Assembly: GCA_025769875.1 (NCBI GenBank)
Contig: JAGFNK010000280.1
Location: 1-64,000 of the forward strand
DNA from: Russula earlei
Lineage: Eukaryota > Basidiomycota > Agaricomycetes > Russulales > Russulaceae
Length of the DNA stretch: 64,000 nt
Reading direction: 5' to 3'
The notes beneath the pieces are model-generated. The model made no database searches. It was not told where the DNA came from and worked only from the letters and a program-made list of their open reading frames with translations. The position numbers were made by a program, and so were the translations under genes. Below are positions 11,801 to 23,194 of this stretch, piece after piece (positions within the stretch are counted from its first letter, which is position 1; every line of letters starts with the position of its first letter).

Positions 11801-14800
11801 GGTACGGAAAGCATTCTCAAGTTGCTCCACAAAACTGCGGCGGCGAATTCCGGCAGACTCACTTAACCTCTCGAGCTCGCTTGTGAAATCGAAGGATTTC
11901 TTCGTATCATTTTCTCCTAGTGATGATGTATCGCTGTCATTGGAATCTTCTGGTTGCATCTCGTTCGTCCGGGATATAGAGATCATAGGGCCACCAGAAG
12001 GCACAACTGATGTCTGCGGTACGACTGGTGTTGGCAAGGGACTTTCTGGCGGAAGACCGGGAGAAGGAGGCTGACGTGTGAGAGATGGAGGGGACATAAG
12101 CGTGTGTTCAAGGTCGCTGAGACGCTGAATGTCTCCCCCAGTGAGGATGACCTGGAGTTCTTTCGGGATATCAGAGTAGGGGTCATTAAGGTCCATTGAG
12201 AGGACAGGGTGCCGCGAACTCGAAGAACTCCCCAGCGTGCCACCCAACCCTAGATCTCTTCGTGCTTCCTTAGACATTAAGACTCCAGTGAGGTCGGAAC
12301 CAAGGCCCAAATCAGCATCCTTTCTCGCGCTCAAGGAGAGTGTTGACATCATCTTACGGAATGTCTTGCGAAGTGGAAAGTCCTTCGGGCTATCTACAAG
12401 TAGGCCAGTACTTTTCTTGTTGGACACCGACCTAGACTTGATTGAAAAAGGCTCCAATTGTACGCCGATGGTGCTGGCGGGCGTTGGAAAACGCTCCTGG
12501 GACGGGGGAATCGGTGCCACTGGGACAGACACTGAGGATTTCTTCGTCTTTGCTGGGGGGGGGAGACAGAATACAAATGAAGGCTCGAGACTCGCTGTGG
12601 GGCTCTCACACGCTAAAGACGCTGCGACAACTGAACCTCCAGGAGTAGAAGAGACACCATGAGAGATACCAAGGGGCGGGACTCGTGGCGGCTTCGGGGG
12701 TGAAACCGGCCATGGGGCAATCTGCTGGTCGAAGCGCTGGGTATTGGGGTCATCTCCCCGCTTATGGGACTGCTCACAGGGACCAGAGGAAGCCGAAAAC
12801 GTCGTGTTCGGATGCGTCTGGAGAGTAATTGATGAGCATCTTTTCTTAGGACTGCTTCTCATACGAGGAGATTCCGCTAGCAAGGTGGGAAAGCTAGGTG
12901 AGAGACGTAGAGTGGCGCAGGAAGTGCTGGGGGTCGCCTCAAGGTCAAGGCGACTAATGAGCGAGGCTAGTTCATTGGTTGCTGCATCCAGGGCAGAGAG
13001 GACACCTACACGTATATAGATATGAGGCCGAGAATTGCAATGAATAGGTCGTGATTAACTTACCGTCTGTATCGTGTCGTACACTCCCATATCGTTCCTT
13101 CGCTGTCATTTGGTCGGACGCAGGCCGGACTCTTGTCTGTCTACATGGCGTCGGTGAAGGCTCGCCCTTTGGGATAAAACGTCCATCTACCGTTGTTGCC
13201 GGAGCTGTATGGACCAGTGTTGGAACGGATGAGGCGGAACTAGAAGATCCCCTGCGTGATGCTTGTTCTGGGAACACATCCACATTCGAGCCTACAGGAC
13301 GTGTCTCTTTCGAGTCACTAGATCTTTTGTCTTGATGTTTCATGACGCGTTCACGACGACAGGCAACCTTAACGGTTTCCAGACGTTCGCCAACCCACTT
13401 GACGGAAGCTGAACCAGAAGACATACGCGACTTTGCAGATGAAGGTTTCAATGAAGAGACCGTAGACACCATGGATGAGGAGCGGCCACGCGAATCGAGA
13501 GAAATAGCATTGTTAGAGCCGGCAGTAGATTGACCGGATGAACCAGCAGATGAACTGCGCACGGTGCCAAATCGGAAGCCGGAGGGGAATCCAAGCCCCA
13601 AGACCCTATGCTTTCGGGCGGTGGAAGCCTGACTAGTCGGAGTATTCTTGTCGACAGGCACATCCGCCTCTGAGCTGCCACCAAAAAGCTGACCAGTCAT
13701 CTGGCTCCTTCCCGAAACGGATTTTTGTTTCTCTAATTTCTTGTTTTTTGTTACGACTACAACCTGCTTGTCTTTCTGCTTCTGCACTGCTGGGGTAGGC
13801 TGTGTAGTGTCTTTCTCTGTATGCTTTCCGTTGGCCCAATTAGCTAATCCGGCCAGTGAACGCATGGAACGCATGGCACGTATGGCGATAGATCCTGTCG
13901 TCGTGTCAGGAGGGCCAGGGAGAGGCTCAGTGAGCCCGCGCGGACCAGGATAGGATGTGGCTGGGACGTAGGAGGCATTTTTGTGAATGTCAGAGTCTTG
14001 TAGAGGAGACTCCAATACCGAAGCCGACCGGATCTGTGCTGGGCGCTCTAAGGTCTTGGGGGTTGCACTGAGGGCGACACTTGAATCTAGAGAATGGAAG
14101 CGCGTTCGGGACGACAGAGCTTCTGAATCACCAGAAGCTAGTGAAAATTGCAAGTGAACAATCCCGCCTATAATCATAGTGGAAACACATACGATCCGCT
14201 GTTGAGTCCTTTTCAATTATTCTCATTTCATTAAAGTCCTTCCGACCTCGGCCAATGCTCCACCATTTTTCCTTGTCCTCACTCTTCAACTTAACTGCCT
14301 TCGATGAGTCTCTAGAAGGGCATGAGTTTGTTACTTCGGCCAAGGTTCCCCACTTCAACCCGCTCAGAGCGACACGGCTTTTCTTCTTCTTGACCATGAG
14401 CACCTCGCCGACTTCGGATGGGGCAGTGGAATTCACAAAGATCTCGAAGCCACTTTTAGCACCCGAAGCGGTGGCAGTACTTCCTCCTACACGACGTACA
14501 ACATCAGAGAGATCGTCCTTGTCCGGCGTCCTGCTGCGTTTCCCGCTGACAAGAAGCCCAAGTCTCGATCTCTTGGGAACAAGGCGCTTTCGGGAAGCTT
14601 GGGTATCTTTAGGAGCAAGAGGTGTCGGGGGGGAGACGGACACAAAAGGTGAGGATGTGATAGAGGGGTCAATAAAGGGGTCTCCTGGGCCTGGTGCAAC
14701 GCCTGAGGCGGAGGGCGCCGCAGAAATGAGACGGATCGTAGCCCGAGAGTCGAGTTGGGGTGGAGTTTCGAGCGGGGAGGACAGCGTCCGTAGCTGACTT

Positions 14801-14841
14801 TGAGATTCTGTACGCATTTTTAAGGGTGCGGAACTTCCCAT
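8808..14841 (-). CDS. Large Ser/Pro-rich protein of unknown function, six exons, 1,919 residues
   Basis: Exons read 14841-14193, 14137-13064, 13005-10268, 10214-9929, 9870-9334 and 9283-8808. Every junction is GT..AG, the phases all close and the total is exactly 1,920 codons with stop. I recognise no catalytic domain. The N-terminal region has a compact conserved-looking block (GFEIFVNS... VKKKKSRVALSGLKWG). The rest is disordered, rich in Ser, Pro and Arg. Between about 10.3 and 11.3 kb there are many near-repeats of a basic-plus-Ser motif (RRDSVISS, RRIDSISS, HRGSLDSI, NRRSSLLS, PRDSMISI), which look like sites for basophilic kinases or 14-3-3 proteins. A scaffold or regulated adaptor is a reasonable guess, not shown. 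Confidence 0.85.
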
Positions 14842-15373
14842 GTCCTAAGATACTGATGCAGGTGGGTGGTTGTATACAAACGTGATTGAATGAGACGTGA
14901 AAATTCGTTAATGTCACGAAAAGGTTTTGAGCGTAAAAATGGAGCGCTGCTGTGTCTGCAAAGAAGAAGCAATGTCAAAGAGTCGGTGCGGTTAAGAGCG
15001 AGTGAGATGCGAAAACAATGCGTCAACGGGTGGGGGAACTGGATGATGTATTATGGTGATGCCAATGCAATGGTGTAGTGAGGTGGCCAGCTTGTTCGTT
15101 GGCTGGCTTGTTAGTAGAGAAGGCTGCGCTAGGCAGGGAGGATCAGATCCGTCTGAAGAGAAAGGAGACCAAAGAAAGAGCGAGCAAACAAGAGCAGCCC
15201 GACGAACGACGACCAAAGTCCAACTCGCGATTGCAACTTACTCGCTCAATTTGGTTGCGTCCAAATACGTCAAATACGCACATACAACACGTCAATCACG
15301 TGATCGTGAACCAAATGACAAATGATTGCCATCCTTCGGTCACGCGGCATTAACTGAGCGACTCCAGTTTCCA
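14842..15373. promoter_or_regulatory. Divergent upstream region
   Basis: It lies between the starts of the large Ser/Pro-rich gene (minus) and metacaspase B (plus). No credible coding frame is present. Promoter function is inferred from position alone. Confidence 0.4.
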
Positions 15374-17436
15374 ATGTCCGTCCAGTGAGTACTACCCAGT
15401 GTCTCACTGTCCCATAACTCATTCACATCAGACATTCGTAAGTTACGTCTGCGCGGTCTGTATTACCGTCATAACGTCGCTTTCCGAGACAATTCGAAGG
15501 GGATGGCGCACAATGGCACCCTGATACCGCACAGTGGAATCCTGATACTGCACAGTGGAATCCTGATGTCGCCCAACCGCATCCTGATGTCGCACATCCT
15601 TTCGCTCCGCCTCAGCCTCCAATTTCGTGCGTATATCTCGAAACAGGGCTTGATCGGAGCCTGAGTGCGTCTACATTACAGTGTATCCCGTCCCCGAGAG
15701 AATCCCGCTCCCAAGTTCGTTTGCTTCCAGTCTTGTCAGCTCAAGGAACGAGCGCTCTGATGTACCTCATGCCTTCACTTAGTACATCCGGTTCACGGAG
15801 GGATCGTCATTGGTCTCCTCACCCGCTATTCCGGCATTCACGATGCACAGGCAAACGAAAGGCTCTTTGCGTACGCGATTCTGTTCAAAATATTTTAATA
15901 CCGCTGAACGAGGATAAAGGTGGGGATAAACTATACCGGGCAACAGAACTCGTTGAATGGATGCGTGAATGACGCACAGGACATCTATCAGTTCCTTAAC
16001 GGTTGGACGGTCATCTCTCTAATGCTGTGTGCAATTGAGATCATCGAGAATACAGAACATCATCGCTATCCCCATTCTGACATTCTCCTACTTACTGATC
16101 ATAATCCAGACCCACGCTCCCAACCAACGCGAGAGAATCTTCTGAATGCGATGCGATGGCTCGTTGAGGACGCCCAGGCGGACGACGCCTTATTCATTCA
16201 CTGTGAGTGGCCCAGAGAGCCGTAATACACGCAGCTCCCCTGTTCATGTTGTTACAGATTCGGGACACGGTGGAAGGATGCGTGACATGGATGGGGATGA
16301 GTTGGACGGGTTTGATGAAGGTGTGCAGTTCAGCCCTATACTTAATCGTAGGACTAAGAAGAGACGACAGTCATATTTCCGCTCGACTTCAGGACAGCTG
16401 GAATCATTACGGACGACGTGACTACCTCGTGACCCCTATCCCTGACGTATATAGTGACTGACGCCGCTACCCTCAAGCTATTACACGACACCCTGGTATT
16501 TCTATCTATTTTTTTTGGATCACAATCTAAACATCCACATTCACAGGTTAAACCCCTTCCGGCGGGTTGCCGTCTAACCGTAAGTCCAAGTCATCCTCAT
16601 GTCACATGGCCCTATCATTGACGAATACCAACACATGTAGGCCGTATTTGACGTAAGCAGTTCGCTATTGGGATGAGCATGGGCAGTACTCATTAAATAT
16701 CTAGTCTTGCCATTCAGGATCAATTCTAGGTGCCGTTTTACCCCCGTTTAGCAGAACCGTGACTGACAATAAGGAGATCTTCTCTGTGAGGTACTGTGTC
16801 CGACGCTGAGCGCCCACTACATGCTCCGTCTCCATATTGAGTGCTGCATAGTTCCATTCTAATGGAAAACTGAAGTCGTGTCCGGTTGCTCCGGCATTCC
16901 GACAGGCGAAAGACACGCCAGCGGATGTAGTATGCCCCAAAAGGAGTTCGCTAGGGAGACAAGAATTCCCTAAATAGAAAACCTCTAGGTCTGTTTTAGC
17001 GGCTGTGACGATTCGCAAACGAGCGCAGATGTCGCCCAAGGAGGAACAGCCGTGGGTGCCATGAGCTATGTGAGGTATCGCTGTGATCATCACTTCCAAC
17101 GTCATTGACACTCTCGATGATCTAGGCTTTTCTAGAGGTATTAAGTAGGTACTCTCGATTTCGAAGCCATCTCTCCTGATTTCATGGTCCTCAGAGGGCA
17201 ACCCTGAGATAACCTACATTGATCTGTTGCGTGGTGTACGGTGTGTGCCCATGTCTCCAGCATTACTCATCCTGTGATGTGTTCACGCGAGCCGCTTCAC
17301 GTAGCCAGCAACTCAAGAAGTATACTCAAAAGCCACAACTGTCAGCCTCACATCAAGTTGTGAGTCACGGCGTAGCTTTCTCTCTCAACACTCACCGCCT
17401 GTTTTCCAGGACGAGGGCCTACATTTCGTCATGTGA
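15374..17436 (+). CDS. Type I metacaspase, copy B, with a degenerate PDTAQWN repeat prodomain
   Basis: The core is well marked: HSRCTGKRKALC, then after an intron VGINYTGQQN, LTDHNPDPRSQPTR, the catalytic His block DSGHGGR (near 16258), VKPLPAGCRLT (16550), and a small exon with the catalytic SCHSGSIL (near 16706). The p10 part has FSGCDDSQTSAD, VGAMSY and QKPQLSASHQ, and the last exon (17410-17436) ends in TGA. The N-terminal prodomain differs from its neighbours: a seven-residue unit like DTAQWNP is repeated about four to five times (15505-15600). The start at 15374 needs one intron before the repeat and is tentative, and an exon edge near 15715 is unresolved. It is the upstream member of a tandem pair with copy C. 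Confidence 0.78.
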
Positions 17437-18259
17437 CAAGACGATGATAGAATTGTTCCAGGAATTATGGTGGTGATTGGGATTTATGTAGAGAATTGTC
17501 ATTTGTCTCTCGGGGTTGCCGGCGTTATTTACGAAATCCGGAAGTGCCAAGATTCAAGTTCAATTGATGATCCGATGTGTGATGACAATTGTTCAGATGG
17601 TCGTCCGACGATGGCGACGATGGCGACGACGACGACGGTGACATGACAGTCTGCCTGAAGTATGTGTGCTTGGGCCCTCTGCCTCCCTTTCGTATCAACG
17701 CCGGGACTTGGGAATTGAAAGGAAGGCTTCCAAGGCAAAGCGCTTGCAGAAACGAATCACCACCACCATATGCTCAGCGCTCACATCTTTCATATAAGAC
17801 CGGCTCCGCTGACCCACATAAATTCGAAATCGTTTGTTTTCCTCTTCAGCCACCCTTCTCCGACGTTTCCAAGGACGCGCTGGGCGATCCCTGTTGACAG
17901 TGTCAGACCCCAATTGGATGTCCATCCCGTGAGTGCAGGAAGTCTCGCCCAACATCTCACCGTCTCCTAATCTACTCTCATCAGATTTCCGTAAGTCATG
18001 ACCGTGCAGCCTGCGCTATCGTCCCATACTTTGTTCACAATGTCATGGTATCGCGTGCTTGCGCTCCTAAAGGCAACCCTATTCCGGACAGCCGGTTCCA
18101 AATGTCTCGCCGAATGTCCCCACATTGAATCACTCTCCAGTATCGTACGTATATTCCCGTATAGGGCTCTATCAGAATAGAAATTTGCGTGCGTTACAGG
18201 ATAGATAGTCATCTTTCACCGAACCTCATCCTCAAGTACGTTTGCATATTGTTCATACA
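17437..18259. other. Intergenic region with a short GGCGAC-like low-complexity run
   Basis: It separates metacaspases B and C. A (GGCGAC/GACGAC) run lies at about 17608-17642. Several frames are open but have no recognisable product. Upstream non-coding exons of copy C could lie here. Confidence 0.4.
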
Positions 18260-20696
18260 ATGAATGACTTTTCCCCATATGTCCTTCACCCACCGACATC
18301 GCTCTCGCACCCATTTGATCTGATCTCTAGTAGCTCCTACGGAACCCACCAACACCACAGCCACCGCCATTCCCGTTCCAGCTCGTTAGTGCCAAGTCCG
18401 GTTCTGTACGTTGCTTTCTTCAGTTTCTTCGAGGCAAATATGTTATCTTGTTCAGACCTCCGGCCCATCTGTCGCTTCCTGGTCCCGCACAAATGTGAGT
18501 GGACATCTGACACATATCATGATTGTTCCTGTTGACGTTCTCATCTTCAGTGAACAAGGCCATCACTATCGTCCACGTACACATTCTCACTCGAGCGATC
18601 ATCGCCACCGCCACCATCCTCACCCCTCGCATCAGAGCGGTCAATCGCGCTCTCATTCTTATAGCCACTCGCACAGTCGGCATGGAAGCCGCAGCGTAAC
18701 TCCGGCTCCTCCGCTGCTCATCCAGCGTGTGTACCTTCCACTTGCTTGGGTGCGTCTGTCCCTGACACAACCTTAGAGCACTCGGAGCCAGTGGGGCCTT
18801 ACGTGTCTGTGCCAACATTTCCTTACCCTGCTACAGGATACCAGCCACCGCAGTCCGCCTACGGGCCCACACTTACTCCTGCAGCCGCGCCTGTACCCAT
18901 GCCAGTACCATCACTGACGCCAATTGGAGTTCCTCATGGCTTTTCTCCGTCACAATATCCTTCTCTTACTGGCGTTCCACCAGAGCCAGCTGTGCAGAAC
19001 CGTGCAGTTCACGTATCTCGGTACCCGCGCTCGCATGCACGCAAGCCACTTGTATCACAAGAAATTGACGCACCGGATCCGACGCGTGGTCCTCGTTGCC
19101 ACCCGCTCTTCCGGCAGTCACGATGCTCGGGAAGACGAAAAGCCGTCTGTGTATGCGTCAGCTTCAGCTCTTTGATTGACTCTAAACAAGGACATAGGTG
19201 GGAATCAACTATTCTGGACAACAGCATACCCTACAAGGATGCGTGGATGATGCACGACGAATGTATCAATTCCTTATGGGTTTGTCTTCTCTTTCCGATA
19301 TTGGATGCAGTTGACACCATCGAAACTATAGCACAGTATCGCTATCCCCATTCTAATATCATCGTTCTCACAGACGACAACCCAAACCCACGCTCCCAGC
19401 CCACGCGAATGAATCTCTTGAATGCGATGCGATGGCTCGTAGAGGATGCTCATCCTGACGATGCTTTATTTATCCACTGTGTGTAGACCGGCGCGCCCGA
19501 AAGTCCTCAGCCTCGATGTTGATCTCTGTTGCAGATTCGGGACACGGTGGAAGGACGCGTGACCATGACGGTGATGAATCGGACGGATTTGATGAAGGTG
19601 ACGCATTTTTGTAGTTGATCTCATTGACAGAGCTGAGAAGAAAGTAGTCATCTTTCCACTCGACTACAGAACAACGGGAATTATTACGGATGACGTGACT
19701 ACCCCCTTTTCCTGTGCGTCGGGCCAGTGACTGATTCATTACCACCATGACATCAAGCTATTACATGAAACGCTGGCATGTGTAGTTCTGGTTGAAATCA
19801 TTTTGCTCTTAATATATGCATTCCCAGGTCAAACCCCTCCCGGCAGGCTGCCGACTAACTGTAAGCCATTCCTATGTCACAACGCCCCATCATTGACCCG
19901 ACCATGTAGGCCGTATTCGATGTAAGCACGGACATTCTTAACATGAGTGGAAGCAGTACTTAATCAGTATCTAGTCTTGCCATTCCGGATCGATCCTTGG
20001 TACGCTTTTGCTTCCCCCTCTCGACTGTATTTGACAGCAAGAAAGATCTTAACTTTGAGGTATTGTGTACAATGATGCGCCCGATTGTGCACATCATGTT
20101 GAACCGGTTATAGTTCCACTCCAATGGGAGACTAAAGTCGAGCCCGGTCGCTCCTGCATTCCAACAGGCGAAGGCCACGCCAGCTGATGTGGTAAAGGCG
20201 ACAAGGGTTTGCTGAGAAAGCAAGAAGTCTTAACTGTGAATCTCTAGGTCTGCTTTAGCGGTTGTAAGGATACACAAACGAGTGCAGACGTAGTCCAGGG
20301 AGGTGTTGCCATAGGCGCAATGAGCTATGTGAGCGACTGATGGGATCGTCGCATCGAATGCAATTGACTCATGATGGTAGGCTCTTCTCAAAGTTCTAAG
20401 TGCGTTGCCCAAATTCTGGTGCCATTTCAAGTGGGTGACTGGTGGTCAGAGCGCAACCCTCAAATAACCTACATTGACTTACTACGTGGCGTACGGTGCG
20501 TGTTAATGTCATTGGCAATACCCTCTATAAGATTTACATCTTAGCTCGCACAGCGAGATACTCAGGAAAAAGTACAGTCAAAAACCGCAACTATCAGCCT
20601 CCCAACCACTTGTGAGTTGCTCACTTGTTTTTGCATGTCAACAATCCTCAGCCGTCTTCATATTCATAGAACGCTATGCTTAATTTTATAATGTAA
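18260..20696 (+). CDS. Type I metacaspase, copy C, with a His-rich and Pro-rich prodomain
   Basis: The first exon starts at ATG 18260 and leads into a His/Ser-rich region (about 18330-18700, with runs such as HRHRHHPHPSH) and then a Pro-rich region with YQPPQSAYGP, the classic look of a type I metacaspase prodomain. The core follows: RRKAVC, VGINYSGQQH, LTDDNPNPRSQPTR, catalytic DSGHGGR (near 19535), VKPLPAGCRLT, catalytic SCHSGSIL in a small exon near 19975, the p10 block FSGCKDTQTSAD, IGAMSY, QKPQLSAS, and a last exon at 20670-20696 ending in TAA. Exon layout matches copy B closely, supporting tandem duplication. Activity is expected from the intact His/Cys pair. Confidence 0.83.
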
Positions 20697-20887
20697 CAAG
20701 ACTTTGATGTGGTCGTTTCAGAAGAAAGTCGTGGTGGTAAAGTTACGTATGTGTAGAATTGTGATTATCTTTCCAGGGTCTCTGGATCTTTGATGTAATT
20801 ATCTATTGTTGTTCTCTTGCTACGGTGTCAGAATCGCTTCTGCCCTCACATCAGAGGAAGAAAAAAAAGCAGCATTACTGGCACATC

Positions 20888-20974
20888 TCCCTGGCGGGGA
20901 GTCGAACCCCGCTCTCGCGCGTTCGGGGAAATGACAGGCGCGTGTACTGAGCCGATACAGTATACTACTCGGCA
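20888..20974 (-). pseudogene. Decayed tRNA-Asp(GTC) with intron remnant
   Basis: It shares the anticodon arm, variable loop, T arm and 3' acceptor strand with the intact tRNA-Asp at 61323-61405, including an 11-base insertion after the anticodon loop A. The 5' acceptor strand reads TGCCGAG instead of TCCCTGG, so only about four of seven pairs form, and the D arm carries extra bases. It is unlikely to fold or function. Confidence 0.7.
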
Positions 20975-21083
20975 CCAAGGTTGAGTTTTCTAATTGAATT
21001 GAAATTTCACAATATCTTTTCATTCACGGCCAAACCTGCAATTCAGCCCTCAATGCAGCCAAACCTTCGCTATCCAAAAGTCA

Positions 21084-23075
21084 ATGGTGACAATCTCCAC
21101 TTTCACTTCGTCCCTCACTCACCATAGCATCCTTTGAAAGGCTATCGGCTGATCCAGCAAATCGGGGGCGGTGGCTTCTCCACGTGCGTTCGCTTGCAGA
21201 AGCAAAGGAGTGGAGAATGGTCCATGATGTTGTGCTCCTAGGGTATTTCAAGCCGTCAATACCCAGGACCATCGCGTCGCAGCCTGCAAAGTGATGACTT
21301 TGACACCAAAGACCACTCAAGGGGAGCGCAAGGCAATAGACAAAGAGATGCGCGTTCATGCCGCCCTCAAGCATGGGAACGTTCTTGAGTTCTTAACTGC
21401 AGTAATCGTAGAGCCAGGGACGGAGTCGCCGTATGTCTCGGCGATATACATGCTCCTCGAGTTTGCAGCCGGCGGCGACCTCTTTGACAAGATCGGTGCG
21501 CTTGCATTCGACCTATGCCAGTATGATGCTGACTGACCGAATCCCCATAGCCCCCGACGTCGGGATCGGCGAGGATGTTGCACATTTCTATTTTCTCCAG
21601 CTACTCTCCGGCTTGGTAACTTTTAACGCCCACCCTCGGCCGCGGCAAGACGATGGCTGACTCCTCCGCGTAAATGCCTCCCAGACTTATATTCATTCAG
21701 AGGGCGTCTGTCACCGGGATCTCAAGCCTGAGAACATTCTCCTTGATGCCGCAGGGGCACTTAAGATATCGGATTTTGGCCTTTGCTCGGTGTACAAGCT
21801 TAAAGATACGGGCCGGACACGACTGCTCTCCGAGAGATGCGGCAGTCTGCCATACATCGCGCCAGAAGTGTGTTTCTGTACATTCTTACTATTTCCCGAG
21901 GACCCAATTCAAGAGCATAGCTGAACACAGACAAGGCTTATGCTGCGGAGCCTATCGATGTATGGGGAATCGGTGTCATCCTGTTTACCATGATTGTCGG
22001 GAGTCTGTAAAACCCTCTCTTATCGAAATTGGATTGATATATCACCTATTCTTGAAGATACCCCATGGGATGAGCCTACAGGACGGAGCTACGAATTCAG
22101 CCGTTATGTTTCGGGCACATTCATCGATGATGCTCCATGGAACCAATTACCTGCACCTGTGTTCTGTTCGTCGTCCGTTGCGATACACCTCCCTGGTTCG
22201 CTCACCCGCCCTTGGGTAGCTTTGATCACAGGTTTACTTACGGTTAATCCGCAGGACCGTATGACACTTGCAGATGCCTTCCAGCACTCTTGGGTGCTCA
22301 CGTATGTTTGATGTGCCATCAAACCTCATCTTGGTGTTTATATTGTGTTCACAGACAGAGTCAGTTGGCATCTCAAGGCCCTGCCGCCCTGGCAGAGAAG
22401 CTCACCGAGTCTCTCCGCATTACGGGTGATCTCGACCTCGTAGATATTGACTTGCGGTCGTACGTCGTCACGTCTTCACTTTTCGTGAGCGCCTCTCAAG
22501 CCAAGTCCCATAGACAATCGCCTACGCCTCGGGACGATGATCAGATCATGCTTTCGGCGACGCGGGGCTCTCAATTTACTCAATCGCTCATGCTCTTTGT
22601 ACGTCCATCCTGCTTAGAATCGGTTCTCATCACATTCACAACACCGTAGTCGCAGACCCAGGGCGGCACGCGCTACACGCCACACCTGACCCGGTTCTGG
22701 GCGTCCGTAGCACCACCGGAACTGCTAGACATCATAGAAAGTGCCCTCGGAGTGCTCGCTGTCGGCGCTGCGCGAGTAGATGAGCTAAATGGCGAGTTGC
22801 GTTGCCGTATCGGTGGATTGGACCATCGTCGAGTGCCATTCAGAGGTTGGGTGATCATCGAACCTTTTGATACGGCAGACGGGAGCGTCCGCAGCTTTTG
22901 TGTCATGCAGCGTGACGAGGTAATTGCTTGTGTCTACTTACATTGTGTCGCTAACGTATTGGCGGTGCGAAACGTGTAGGGAGATCCCATATCGTGGCGA
23001 AGGATGTTTAAAGCCGTGGTGCAATCACAGCAACTCGCGCAATACGTTCTCCGCCGGAGAGTCAGAGGTTCATGA
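21084..23075 (+). CDS. CHK1: CHK1-like DNA-damage checkpoint kinase
   Basis: Serine/threonine kinase that halts the cell cycle on DNA damage by acting on Cdc25/Wee1. The glycine loop (IGGGGFS, near 21155), the lysine strand ([10 protein letters not shown], near 21285), the catalytic loop CHRDLKPEN (near 21715), DFG (SDFGLCSVY), the [10 protein letters not shown] activation end, the [10 protein letters not shown] helix and the WDEPT block typical of Chk1 are all present, split by short introns. The C-terminal regulatory region (about 22650-23075) ends in a basic stretch before TGA at 23073. Start is uncertain: the best fit is an ATG at 21084 followed at once by an intron. Several introns hold stops in all frames, as expected. 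It looks intact. Confidence 0.82.
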
Positions 23076-23194
23076 GGCGGATTCGTATTATAAACCAATC
23101 TACCAAGAAATCATCTCGGCCGAGTCCGATCTTTTGTCTTCAATAAGGCGTGTGCTAATAAATCCTCCTTATAAATACACATCGCTAGTATTCC

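Noticed and set aside
16701..17201. Long minus-strand open frame antisense to metacaspase B, with a similar one at 19960-20222 against copy C
   Set aside because: It looked conserved and even p10-like (SAGVSFAC), but the plus strand of the same bases encodes the true p10 blocks in phase with splice sites. The similarity follows from conservation of the sense strand.
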